NCBI RefSeq assembly: GCF_047272945.1
Contig: NZ_JBKOPS010000002.1
Span: 248,001 to 312,000, forward strand
Reading direction: 5' to 3'
Length of the DNA stretch: 64,000 nucleotides
DNA from: Rubrolithibacter danxiaensis
Lineage (GTDB): Bacteria > Bacteroidota > Bacteroidia > Sphingobacteriales > Sphingobacteriaceae
How positions within the stretch are numbered: position 1 is the first letter of the stretch; the number at the start of each line of letters is the position of its first letter. Under the pieces are notes generated by a model, which made no database searches, had not been told where the DNA came from, and worked only from the letters and a program-made list of their open reading frames with translations. Both the position numbers and the translations under genes were made by a program. Below, piece after piece: positions 26,028 through 34,999 of the stretch.

Positions 26028-27191
26028 ATGAACCGAAAATTACGAATGGGAATGATCGGTGGAGGCAAAGATGCCTTCATCGGCGCTATACATCGCATTG
26101 CCGCCAATATGGATGGCCTTGTTGAATTAGTTTGCGGCGCTTTAAGTATCAATCCCGAAATTGCAAAGGAAAGTGGTAAAATGCTTTTCTTACCAGAAGA
26201 AAGGGTTTACCAGAACTTTGAAGAAATGATTGAGAAGGAAAGCCAGCTTCCTGCAGATCAGCGAATGGATTTCGTTACAATCGTAACTCCGAATTTTGCC
26301 CATTTTGCTCCTGCAATGCTTGCCCTGGAAAAAGGCTTTCATGTGGTAATAGAAAAACCAATTACTCTTTCATTAGAAGAAGCAAAACAGTTAAAACAGA
26401 AAGTAGAAGAAACCGGATTATTACTTTTACTAACCCATACTTACACCGGTTATCCTATGGTAAAAGAGGCTAAACAGCTTATAGCTGCCGGTAAACTGGG
26501 TAAAGTTCGTAAAGTAATTGTTGAATATCCACAGGGATGGTTAAGCCGTCTTTCTGAAAGGGAAGGAAATGCACAGGCAGCCTGGAGAACCGATCCGAAG
26601 CGTTCTGGTAAAAGCGGCGCAATGGGCGATATAGGTACCCATGCTGCAAATCTTGCTGAATATGTAACTGGTTCTAATATCACTAAACTTTGCGCTGATC
26701 TAAATATTGTAGTAGAAGGCCGGGCATTGGATGATGATGGAAACGTACTGTTACATTTCGATAATGGAGCAAATGGAGTATTGGTTGCTTCACAGGTGGC
26801 AGCCGGTGAAGAAAATGCACTGAAAATTCGGGTGTATGGCGAGAACGGCGGATTGGAATGGGCGCAGCACGAGCCGAATACCTTGCTGGTAAAATGGTTT
26901 GATCAACCTGCTCAAATCCTTCGTGCTGGTTCAGGATACGCACATTTATCAAGCTATGCAAGACATAATTGCCGTACTCCGGGCGGTCACCCCGAAGGTT
27001 ATTTAGAAGCTTTCGGTAATTTGTACCGCAATTTTGCTTTGACACTTTCAGCCCGTATAGACGGTACAGAACCTCCGAAAGAGGCAGCCGATTTTCCGTC
27101 TGTAGAAGAAGGTGTTCGCGGAATGGCATTCATTGAAAACGTAGTTAAAAGCAGTCAGAGTACTGAGAAGTGGACTACTTTTGAGGTTTAA
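26028..27191 (+). CDS. Cytosolic Gfo/Idh/MocA-family oxidoreductase
   Basis: 387 residues without an export signal. The Rossmann motif is GMIGGGKDAFIG (8-19) and the EKP motif is in VVIEKPITLS. The C-terminal domain includes SGAMGDIGTHAANLAEYV. In the pathway it would reduce or oxidise an imported keto sugar with NAD(P)H. It lies 32 bp after the subunit-3 gene and 12 bp before the isomerase. Confidence 0.9.
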   Translation: MNRKLRMGMIGGGKDAFIGAIHRIAANMDGLVELVCGALSINPEIAKESGKMLFLPEERVYQNFEEMIEKESQLPADQRMDFVTIVTPNFAHFAPAMLALEKGFHVVIEKPITLSLEEAKQLKQKVEETGLLLLLTHTYTGYPMVKEAKQLIAAGKLGKVRKVIVEYPQGWLSRLSEREGNAQAAWRTDPKRSGKSGAMGDIGTHAANLAEYVTGSNITKLCADLNIVVEGRALDDDGNVLLHFDNGANGVLVASQVAAGEENALKIRVYGENGGLEWAQHEPNTLLVKWFDQPAQILRAGSGYAHLSSYARHNCRTPGGHPEGYLEAFGNLYRNFALTLSARIDGTEPPKEAADFPSVEEGVRGMAFIENVVKSSQSTEKWTTFEV

Positions 27192-27203
27192 TTAAAAAGA
27201 ACT

Positions 27204-28262
27204 ATGAAAACAATTAAGGGGCCTGGTATTTTCCTGGCCCAATTTTATGGTGATAACGCTCCGTTTAACAGTCTTCAGTCTATCTGTGAATGGGCTAAAA
27301 GTTTAGGATTCGAGGGAGTACAGATCCCTACCTGGGATACGAAATATTTCGATTTGCAAAAAGCGGCAGAAAGTAAAACCTATGCCGACGAGATCAAAGG
27401 ACTTATAAATAGCTGTGGGTTACAGATAACAGAGCTATCGACACACCTTCAGGGACAATTGGTAGCAGTTAATCCTGCTTACGACCAGTTATTTGACGCT
27501 TTTGCGCCTGATTCAGTAAAAAATAATCCCAAAGCACGTACTGAATGGGCGGTTCAGCAATTAAGGTATGCAGCAAAAGCTTCAAACAACCTGGGGCTGA
27601 ATGCGCATGCAACTTTTAGCGGTGCGCTGATGTGGCACATGGTATATCCCTGGCCTCAACGCCCTGCCGGATTAGTTGAAAGCGGTTTTACAGAACTTGC
27701 AAAACGCTGGCTTCCCATCCTGAATGAATTCGATCAGTTTGGAGTAGATCTTTGCTATGAGATTCATCCCGGCGAAGACCTTCATGACGGAATTTCCTAT
27801 GAAATGTTTTTAGAAAAAGTAAACAATCATGCCCGTGCTTGTTTATTATATGATCCTTCACATTTTGTTTTGCAAAGTTTAGATTATCTGACTTACATCG
27901 ACTATTACCATGAGCGTATTAAAATGTTTCATGTTAAAGATGCAGAGTTTAATCCAACCGGAAAACAAGGTGTGTACGGGGGGTACCAGAACTGGGTTGA
28001 CAGGGCAGGACGATTCCGTTCATTAGGCGACGGGCAGGTTGATTTTAAAGCTGTATTCAGTAAACTTACAGCTTACGACTTTCCAGGGTGGGCCGTGATG
28101 GAATGGGAGTGTGCGCTTAAACATCCGGAAGATGGTGCACGTGAAGGTGCTCAGTTTATCAAAGAAAATATAATCAGAGTAACAGAAAAGGCTTTTGATG
28201 ACTTTGCGGCTTCAGGGATAGATGAATCGTTCAATAAAACAATTTTAGGTATAAAACAATAA
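27204..28262 (+). CDS. Sugar phosphate isomerase/epimerase-like TIM barrel (cytosolic)
   Basis: 352 residues, xylose-isomerase-like (AP endonuclease 2) TIM barrel. Likely metal ligands are visible in LCYEIHPGED, YDPSHF, FHVKDAEF and VMEWECAL. No signal peptide. Relatives epimerise keto sugars or hydrate 2-hydroxy-3-keto-glucals in 3-keto-glycoside pathways. An Ig-like insertion is not seen. Spaced 12-13 bp from its neighbours in the operon. Confidence 0.88.
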   Translation: MKTIKGPGIFLAQFYGDNAPFNSLQSICEWAKSLGFEGVQIPTWDTKYFDLQKAAESKTYADEIKGLINSCGLQITELSTHLQGQLVAVNPAYDQLFDAFAPDSVKNNPKARTEWAVQQLRYAAKASNNLGLNAHATFSGALMWHMVYPWPQRPAGLVESGFTELAKRWLPILNEFDQFGVDLCYEIHPGEDLHDGISYEMFLEKVNNHARACLLYDPSHFVLQSLDYLTYIDYYHERIKMFHVKDAEFNPTGKQGVYGGYQNWVDRAGRFRSLGDGQVDFKAVFSKLTAYDFPGWAVMEWECALKHPEDGAREGAQFIKENIIRVTEKAFDDFAASGIDESFNKTILGIKQ

Positions 28263-28275
28263 TTACAAAACAACA

Positions 28276-28746
28276 ATGAAAAAAACACTTATAGTTTTAG
28301 CTTTATCAGCAGTAATCGCTGCGTGTGGAAATAACAGCAATTCAGATTCAAGTACTGCTGATGCAGATAGCGCAGCAGGGTCAGAGCAAACTGCAGAATC
28401 AAGAAATCCTGAAGTTGATACAAGTGTCAATAATATTGGTACTGAAACTCCTGCTACAGCACCTGCGGAATCTTCTTCTTCGACTGGAGATGTATCAAAA
28501 GGAAAAGAACTTATTGCAAAGTCTGACTGCCTGAGCTGCCATAAAGAACACGAAAAATTAGTTGGCCCTGCTTATGCGGATGTAGCTAAAAAATACGAAG
28601 CTACCGACGCAAATATCAAACACCTGGTAGAGAAGGTGATTAAAGGTGGTGCCGGCGTATGGGGCGATGTTCCGATGTCTCCGCACCCTTCTTTAAGCGA
28701 AGGCGATGTAACCGAAATGGTTAAATATGTTCTATCTGTAAAATAA
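28276..28746 (+). CDS. Cytochrome c lipoprotein (electron acceptor of the dehydrogenase)
   Basis: 156 residues. Lipobox IAAC with Cys17 after a short signal, then a Ser/Thr/Glu-rich flexible linker (about 18-75) and a class I cytochrome c domain. The single heme site is CLSCH (Cys85, Cys88, His89); Met134 in DVPMSPHPS is the likely sixth ligand. It would carry electrons from the GMC dehydrogenase to the respiratory chain. Confidence 0.92.
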   Translation: MKKTLIVLALSAVIAACGNNSNSDSSTADADSAAGSEQTAESRNPEVDTSVNNIGTETPATAPAESSSSTGDVSKGKELIAKSDCLSCHKEHEKLVGPAYADVAKKYEATDANIKHLVEKVIKGGAGVWGDVPMSPHPSLSEGDVTEMVKYVLSVK

Positions 28747-28751
28747 GCGAT

Positions 28752-29480
28752 ATGGTTTCTTACTTTTTATCTGCTTTGATCGTAGCGGCTTCTTTAATTG
28801 GTAAAAATGATCAACAGGATTCAGCTACTGCAGCAAAACATAACCCGGCTCCTCAAAAGGGCTGGGTTGCTTTATTTGATGGTAAAACTACCAAGGGCTG
28901 GCATACTTACGGAAAAAATTCGGTTAGTGACAGCTGGAAGGTAGATGATGGCACATTGCATCTGACAGTTTCCGACAAGGAAGGATCACATGGCGGGGGC
29001 GATATTGTTACCAATGAAGAATTCAGCAACTACCATCTTAAGCTGGACTGGAAAATAGCTCCGGGTGGAAATAGTGGAATTATTTTTTTTGTAAAGGAGG
29101 ATCCTGCCAAATTTCCTAATACTTACAATTCAGGAATGGAAATGCAGGTATTGGATAACGAAGGACACCCTGACGCGAAAATACACAAGCATCGTGCAGG
29201 AGATTTATACGACCTGATAGCCTCCAGTAAAGAAACAGTTAAACCTGCGGGAGAATGGAACCATGCTGAAATTGTAAGCAACAATGGCAAATTGGATTTT
29301 TTTCTCAACGGAACAAAAGTAGTTTCTACTACTATGTGGGACGATAACTGGAAGAAAATGATTGCCGGAAGTAAGTTTGCTAAAATGCCCGGTTTCGGAA
29401 CTTTTACTTCCGGTAAGATCGCTTTACAGGATCACGGGAATGAAGTTTGGTACAAAAATATAATGATTAAACGATTATAA
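28752..29480 (+). CDS. DUF1080 protein (3-keto-disaccharide hydrolase / 3-keto-glycoside lyase type)
   Basis: 242 residues. A short hydrophobic N-terminus (about 3-17) suggests export. The concanavalin-like beta-sandwich begins at GWVALFDGKTTKGWHTY, includes the signature GGDIVTNEEFSNYHLKLDWKIAPGGNSGI-type core, and ends LQDHGNEVWYKNIMIKRL. Proteins of this family cleave glycosides that carry a ketone at C3. It starts 5 bp after the cytochrome gene, which supports that substrate here. A paralogue is at 48733. Confidence 0.9.
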   Translation: MVSYFLSALIVAASLIGKNDQQDSATAAKHNPAPQKGWVALFDGKTTKGWHTYGKNSVSDSWKVDDGTLHLTVSDKEGSHGGGDIVTNEEFSNYHLKLDWKIAPGGNSGIIFFVKEDPAKFPNTYNSGMEMQVLDNEGHPDAKIHKHRAGDLYDLIASSKETVKPAGEWNHAEIVSNNGKLDFFLNGTKVVSTTMWDDNWKKMIAGSKFAKMPGFGTFTSGKIALQDHGNEVWYKNIMIKRL

Positions 29481-29528
29481 ATTTTATATTTATTCTAATA
29501 AACTAAACCTTATAAACCACAAATTAAC

Positions 29529-30809
29529 ATGATGCAACAATCCATCCAAAAAAATAAGCTTTTTTGGGCTAGTTGTATGGCCCTCTTGGTTACTTCTCTC
29601 TCGTTTGGTATACGTGCAGGGATTCTTAATAAGCTTGGAATTGATTTTCAGCTTACTGCTTCCGAATTAGGTTCTATTACCGCCACCGCTTTCTGGGGCT
29701 TCCCGCTTGCTATCGTTGTGGGTGGATTTATAGTAGATATAATCGGTATGAAACGCTTACTGGTTCTTGCGTTTTTCTTTCATCTTGCAGGAATACTTTT
29801 AACAATCTTTGCTCAGGGATACTGGACTTTATTCCTTTCAACATTATTAATCGGTATCGCAAACGGTACTGTTGAAGCAGCTTGTAACCCGTTGGTTGCA
29901 TCGTTGTATACTGATAATAAGACTACAAAACTGAACCATTTTCACTTATGGTTTCCGGGTGGAATTGTGATTGGTACTTTACTGGTTCTGCTTTTCAATA
30001 ATATCGGTCTGGGATGGAAAGTTCAGGTTGGAATGATGATTATTCCTACCTTGTTTTACGGGTACCTGTTCTCTAAACTTGATTTCCCTGTAACAGAGCG
30101 TGTAGCATCGGGATATTCTACAGCTGATATGTATAAAGCAGTAGTTTCTCCTTTATTTATCTTCATGTTTATATGTATGTTCGGTACTGCTATTACCGAG
30201 CTGTTTACCGGACAATGGATTGACGTGCTATTGCGAAATGTTACAAGTAATGCCTTGTTAATTTTAACCCTGACTACAGGAGTAATGGTAATAGGACGAG
30301 GATTTGCTGAACCTGTTGTTCATCGTTTAAGTCCTTCGGGGGTACTTCTTATATCTGCTACGCTTGCCTCTATAGGTATTTATCTTTTAAGTACCGTTAC
30401 CGGAAATACGATATTCCTTGCAGCTATAATTTTTGGTATGGGAGTTTGCTACTTCTGGCCTACAATGATCGGCTTTGTCGCAGAGAATATTCCGAAGTCA
30501 GGTGCTTTAGGCTTAAATTTGATGGGCGGAGCAGGTATGTTTGCCGTATCGGTTTATACCTTTTTTATGGGCCGTTTCTACGACGAACTGCTGGTTAAAC
30601 ATTTGCCGGACGGAGCAAGCCTGGAAGAGCATCTTGCTGCTGCCCCCGATTCACCGTTGGGAACAGCTTTAAATCAGGCAAAGAGTTTAGCCGGACCAGA
30701 AATTCTTCAAGCTACTTTAACCATACCTATTATTCTTATAGTGGCTTTTGGTGGTTTATTCATTTTTATGAGAAATCGTAAGAAGAAGATGCAGGCTTCT
30801 GTAGCTTAA
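29529..30809 (+). CDS. Sugar MFS transporter (FucP/GluP-like)
   Basis: 426 residues with twelve transmembrane helices. The FHLWFPGGIVIGTLL helix and the N-terminal GIRAGILNKLGIDFQLT fit sugar-proton symporters of the FucP branch. It is the last gene of the operon, 48 bp after DUF1080, and is followed by a strong terminator. Likely imports the freed keto sugar or monosaccharide. Confidence 0.88.
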   Translation: MMQQSIQKNKLFWASCMALLVTSLSFGIRAGILNKLGIDFQLTASELGSITATAFWGFPLAIVVGGFIVDIIGMKRLLVLAFFFHLAGILLTIFAQGYWTLFLSTLLIGIANGTVEAACNPLVASLYTDNKTTKLNHFHLWFPGGIVIGTLLVLLFNNIGLGWKVQVGMMIIPTLFYGYLFSKLDFPVTERVASGYSTADMYKAVVSPLFIFMFICMFGTAITELFTGQWIDVLLRNVTSNALLILTLTTGVMVIGRGFAEPVVHRLSPSGVLLISATLASIGIYLLSTVTGNTIFLAAIIFGMGVCYFWPTMIGFVAENIPKSGALGLNLMGGAGMFAVSVYTFFMGRFYDELLVKHLPDGASLEEHLAAAPDSPLGTALNQAKSLAGPEILQATLTIPIILIVAFGGLFIFMRNRKKKMQASVA

Positions 30810-30856
30810 ACTGATTTGGCCTGAAATGCAATTGTTGAACAGGTAAGCAATCATTT

Positions 30857-30890
30857 AAAAAGCAATTGTTAATACTAACAATTGCTTTTT
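30857..30890 (+). terminator. Intrinsic terminator of the sugar-oxidation operon
   Basis: Perfect 15-bp stem AAAAAGCAATTGTTA with a 4-nt loop, ending in TTTTT. Confidence 0.9.
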
Positions 30891-30918
30891 CTTTTTAAAT
30901 TGATTTAGCATTAGGAAT

Positions 30919-32163
30919 ATGAACTCTATAATTCGTATTAAATTATCCGCAATGATGTTCCTGCAGTTTTTTATCTGGGGAGCGTGGTATACCACTATTG
31001 CAGTTTATATGTCTTCAAATGGCATGGAAAGTTTAACGCACTGGCCATTTACGGTTAATCCTATTGCGGCAATTATTGCGCCCTTTTTTGTCGGGCTCAT
31101 AGCTGACAGGTATTTTGCTACTGAAAGAGTGTTGGGTGTATTGCATATTCTGGGTGCGGTTTTTATGTTTTTAACTCCTTTTGCCTCCGGAAATCCGATT
31201 CTTTTTGTTTTGCTTCTGCTAGGGTATAATATATGCTATATGCCTACTATGAGCCTGGCTAATACATTAGCTTTTCATAATATGGATAACCAGGAAAAGG
31301 AGTTTCCGCTGATACGTGTATTTGGTACAATAGGCTGGATTGTAGCTGGTCTTGTAATTAGTTTTGTGTTAAGTAGTTTCGTATCAGGTAATTTAAGACC
31401 TGAACAAACAGCTATGCCTTTATATTTAACTGCTGCAGCAAGTTTATTATTAGGTCTTTATAGTTTTACATTGCCTCATACTCCGCCACCAGCAGCAGGA
31501 AAAAAAGTTTCTTTTAAAAGTATTATAGGTGTAGATGCATTTAAACAGTTAAAAGGATATCCGTTTTATATTTTTCTGTTGTGCTCATTTCTAATTTGTA
31601 TTCCACTGGCAGCCTATTATAATTTTACCCAGATTTATTTGGAAGGGGCAGGTTTTAAAAATATCGCGGCAACGCAAACTATTGGTCAGATGTCGGAGGT
31701 TCTGTTTATGGTATTAATGCCCTTTTTCTTTGTTCGACTGGGTATCAAATGGATGCTAGCACTCGGAATGATTGCCTGGGTAATTCGCTACAGTCTGTTT
31801 TCTTTAGGAGCACCAGATGTTGTTAGCTGGATGATTTTAACAGGAATTGCCTTACATGGCATTTGCTATGATTTCTTCTTTGTAACCGGGCAGATATATG
31901 TTGATACAAAAGCAAGTCCTGAAATACGCGGGCAAGCGCAGGGATTGATAATACTGGTAACTTACGGAGTTGGAATGCTGGTAGGTGCACAAATTGCCGG
32001 GGAAGTATATAACAGCTTTTTAGGGTCAGCTCAATCTCTTACGTTAAATCAGTGGTATAACTTCTGGTGGATACCGGCAGGTTTTGCAGGTATTGTTCTG
32101 GTTTTATTTATAATCCTGTTCAGGGATAAAAAAGCAGAACTACAACAAAAGGTTATTTCCTGA
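30919..32163 (+). CDS. MFS transporter, nucleoside:H+ symporter (NupG)-like
   Basis: 414 residues, twelve helices. The start RIKLSAMMFLQFFIWGAWYTTIAVYM and the DFFFVTGQIYVDTKA segment are typical of the NupG/XapB group. In Bacteroidota members often sit in sugar-catabolism loci with Gfo/Idh/MocA genes, so a sugar substrate is as likely as a nucleoside here. It precedes the Tat isomerase by 66 bp. Confidence 0.88.
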   Translation: MNSIIRIKLSAMMFLQFFIWGAWYTTIAVYMSSNGMESLTHWPFTVNPIAAIIAPFFVGLIADRYFATERVLGVLHILGAVFMFLTPFASGNPILFVLLLLGYNICYMPTMSLANTLAFHNMDNQEKEFPLIRVFGTIGWIVAGLVISFVLSSFVSGNLRPEQTAMPLYLTAAASLLLGLYSFTLPHTPPPAAGKKVSFKSIIGVDAFKQLKGYPFYIFLLCSFLICIPLAAYYNFTQIYLEGAGFKNIAATQTIGQMSEVLFMVLMPFFFVRLGIKWMLALGMIAWVIRYSLFSLGAPDVVSWMILTGIALHGICYDFFFVTGQIYVDTKASPEIRGQAQGLIILVTYGVGMLVGAQIAGEVYNSFLGSAQSLTLNQWYNFWWIPAGFAGIVLVLFIILFRDKKAELQQKVIS

Positions 32164-32229
32164 TCTGTTAAACCCTTTGTAAGATTGTTATTCTAACTAA
32201 AATAATTAATTAACTAAACTTAAATTAAA

Positions 32230-33105
32230 ATGTCAAGCAGACGTGTTTTTTTGCAGCAGGCAGGGTTATTAGCCGCAGGCTTGCTTATTAAACCAGATTT
32301 TTCATTCGGCAAATCACTTCCAAAAAAGGTTGGCCTTCAGCTGTACACCTTAAGAAGCGAACTTGCAAAAGATGTTAAAGGAACAATTGCCAAAGTTGCC
32401 CAGATAGGTTTTGGCGAAGTAGAAACTTTTGGATATTCAAAAGAGAACGGATTCTGGGGTTTGGATCCGGCAGCATTTAAGAAATTGATGAAGGATAATA
32501 ACTTAGTAAGTCCAAGCGGCCATTATTCCTTTAATCAATTAATTAATGAAGGAAAAGAAGATGAGTTAAAAAATAATATTGAGGCTGCTAAGGGGATCGG
32601 CCAGAAATATTTAACAGTACCTTATTTAGATGCTTCACAACGCGGCGGACAGGATGTATATAAAAAACTGGCAGAAAAGTTAAATAGGGCTGGAGAGCTT
32701 GCAAAAAAATCGGGCCTGCAGCTTACTTATCATAATCATGATTTTGAATTCCAGGAACATGATGGTGTCACAGGATACGATATTTTGCTAAAGGAGACAG
32801 ATCCTTCTTTGCTAAAGTTTGAACTGGATCTTTTCTGGGCTGTAAAGGCAGGTAAAGATCCGGTGAAGATGTTTGAAAAACATCCGGGCAGATTTGTAAT
32901 GTGGCATGTAAAAGATATGGAAAAAGATGAACCTAAAATGTTTACTGAGGTAGGCTCGGGAGTAATCAATTTCAAAGAAATTTTTGCAAAAGCAGATGTT
33001 GCTGGTGTAAAGCATGTATTTGTAGAGCAGGATCAGATTAAAAATAAAGAACCTTTCGAAAGTATTCGCCAAAGCTGCGAGTACGTAAAGAAAAATTTAT
33101 TATAA
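32230..33105 (+). CDS. Tat-exported sugar phosphate isomerase/epimerase-like TIM barrel
   Basis: 291 residues. Textbook twin-arginine signal SSRRVFLQQAGLLAAG at residue 2. The TIM-barrel body shows LTYHNHDFEF, KFELDLFWAVKAG, FVMWHVKDMEKD and KHVFVEQDQ, with Glu/Asp/His metal ligands. This is a periplasmic counterpart of the cytosolic isomerase at 27204. Transcribed after the NupG-like gene and ended by a hairpin. Confidence 0.9.
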   Translation: MSSRRVFLQQAGLLAAGLLIKPDFSFGKSLPKKVGLQLYTLRSELAKDVKGTIAKVAQIGFGEVETFGYSKENGFWGLDPAAFKKLMKDNNLVSPSGHYSFNQLINEGKEDELKNNIEAAKGIGQKYLTVPYLDASQRGGQDVYKKLAEKLNRAGELAKKSGLQLTYHNHDFEFQEHDGVTGYDILLKETDPSLLKFELDLFWAVKAGKDPVKMFEKHPGRFVMWHVKDMEKDEPKMFTEVGSGVINFKEIFAKADVAGVKHVFVEQDQIKNKEPFESIRQSCEYVKKNLL

Positions 33106-33117
33106 CATAAAAGAGCC

Positions 33118-33157
33118 GAATAGAAATAAGATTAGCCATCTTATTTCTATTCTTTTT
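33118..33157 (+). terminator. Intrinsic terminator after the Tat isomerase gene
   Basis: Perfect 15-bp stem GAATAGAAATAAGAT around the 5-nt loop TAGCC, then TTTTT. Confidence 0.88.
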
Positions 33158-33228
33158 GGTCGTTTGCTATATTCTTTTAAACTTAGCGGGTACGGATACC
33201 TATAAATTATCCAACTTAAATCGTTAAG

Positions 33229-34857
33229 ATGAATAGTATTGAAGATCAAATAAGCTCTATATTCATAGAGGAAAGCCAGATTCCTGCGGAATATAAGCTG
33301 GAAAAGGAGATAAACCAGCGTGAGTATTTAACCAACGGCGAAATGAAGCAATGGAACGGCAATGTCCATTCGGTTTATTCCCCCGTTTGTATCAAAACAG
33401 CCGAAGGCTACCAACGTAAATTAATAGGAACTTATCCGGTATGCACCGAAGCAGAAGCTATGGAAGCACTGGATGCCGCGGTATCAGCCTATGACAATGG
33501 TCGGGGGCAATGGCCTACTATGAGTGTTCAGGACAGGATTAAATGTGTTGAACAGTTTACCCATAAAATGCTTGAACAAAAAGAAATTGTCGTCAAGCTG
33601 ATTATGTGGGAAATTGGCAAATCTTATGCTGATTCAGTAAAGGAATTTGATCGTACTGTTGAATATATTTATGCAACAATAGATGCATTAAAAGATATTG
33701 ACAGGCAGTCTTCCCGTTTTGAGATTGAACAGGGGATCGTAGCGCAAATTCGCCGCTCACCTTTGGGTGTGGTTTTATGTATGGGGCCGTTTAATTATCC
33801 GTTAAACGAAACCTTTACTACGCTGATTCCGGCTCTGATAATGGGCAATACCTTGCTTTTTAAGCCACCTAAACATGGTACATTATTGCATTACCCTTTA
33901 TTAAACGCTTTTAAAGAAAGCTTTCCTAAAGGTGTTGTCAATACTATTTATGGCCGTGGCCAAACTATTGTTCCTGCTTTAATGAAATCAGGTAAGATCA
34001 ATGTGCTTACGTTAATTGGTTCAAGTAAAGTGGCTGATGAACTTAAAAAGTTGCATCCGAAAGTGAACCGCTTGCGGGCTATATTAGGATTGGACGCAAA
34101 AAATGCAGCCATAGTAACAGAACATGCCGATTTGAAGCTGGCTGTCGATGAAACGGTTTTAGGCTCTTTATCATTTAATGGACAAAGATGCACGGCGTTG
34201 AAAATTATATTTGTTCATAGCTCAAAAGTAGATCAGTTCCTTGAACAATTATCAGAAGCTGTTGGGAAATTAAAATTCGGAATGCCATGGGAAAAAGGTG
34301 TTTCTTTAACTCCTCTTCCCGAACCTAATAAACCCACCTATCTCAAAGAGCTTATTGAGGATGCTGCCAGTCAGGGTGCAAAAGTTATAAATCCGGGTGG
34401 AGGTACCAGTTTTGAATCATTTGTTTACCCGGCAATATTATACCCTGTTAATAAGAATATGAAAGTTTACAGGGAAGAGCAGTTTGGGCCATTGATCCCG
34501 GTGGTTCCCTTCGATGATCTTGAAACTCCTATCGAATATCTTATCGAATCTACACATGGTCAGCAAGTGAGCATATTCAGTAACGATGCTGACGAAATCG
34601 CTTCACTGATAGATCCGCTTGTTAATCAGGTAAGCAGAGTTAATATAAATTGCCAGTGTCAGCGCGGACCGGATGTATTTCCTTTTACCGGCCGAAAAGA
34701 CAGTGCAGAGGGGACGCTTTCTGTGGTTGATGCCTTGCGCTCATTTTCAATCCGTTCTTTAGTTGCAACTAAACTAAATGATAACAATAAGCAGCTCATC
34801 AATGAAATCGTCAGTGATAATTCTTCTAATTTCTTAAGCACTAAGTATATTTTTTAA
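33229..34857 (+). CDS. Aldehyde dehydrogenase, GapN-like, lacking the usual catalytic Glu
   Basis: 542 residues; NADP-dependent non-phosphorylating glyceraldehyde-3-phosphate dehydrogenase-like. The nucleophile is Cys321 in FNGQRCTALK and the oxyanion Asn lies in MGPFNYPLNE. The residue 34 positions before the Cys, normally the general-base Glu of ELGGK, is Gly287 in GLDAKN. CoA-acylating methylmalonate-semialdehyde dehydrogenases also lack this Glu. So the deacylation chemistry, and the GapN label, should be treated with care. The N-terminus is about 40 residues longer than usual. Stands alone with terminators on both sides. Confidence 0.83.
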   Translation: MNSIEDQISSIFIEESQIPAEYKLEKEINQREYLTNGEMKQWNGNVHSVYSPVCIKTAEGYQRKLIGTYPVCTEAEAMEALDAAVSAYDNGRGQWPTMSVQDRIKCVEQFTHKMLEQKEIVVKLIMWEIGKSYADSVKEFDRTVEYIYATIDALKDIDRQSSRFEIEQGIVAQIRRSPLGVVLCMGPFNYPLNETFTTLIPALIMGNTLLFKPPKHGTLLHYPLLNAFKESFPKGVVNTIYGRGQTIVPALMKSGKINVLTLIGSSKVADELKKLHPKVNRLRAILGLDAKNAAIVTEHADLKLAVDETVLGSLSFNGQRCTALKIIFVHSSKVDQFLEQLSEAVGKLKFGMPWEKGVSLTPLPEPNKPTYLKELIEDAASQGAKVINPGGGTSFESFVYPAILYPVNKNMKVYREEQFGPLIPVVPFDDLETPIEYLIESTHGQQVSIFSNDADEIASLIDPLVNQVSRVNINCQCQRGPDVFPFTGRKDSAEGTLSVVDALRSFSIRSLVATKLNDNNKQLINEIVSDNSSNFLSTKYIF

Positions 34858-34877
34858 TTAACGTAATAGAGGAAAAC

Positions 34878-34904
34878 AAAAAAGGAGCATTTTGCTCCTT
34901 TTTT
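34878..34904 (+). terminator. Intrinsic terminator after the aldehyde dehydrogenase gene
   Basis: Stem AAAAAAGGAGCA / TGCTCCTTTTTT with a 3-nt loop. Confidence 0.88.
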
Positions 34905-34999
34905 GTTTATAAATTAATTTCTGGCATTGATTCAAAGTCTTGTGTAAAATATTTCTCACACTGAGAAATAGTGTAACCTTTTTTCCTCATCCCGTATAA

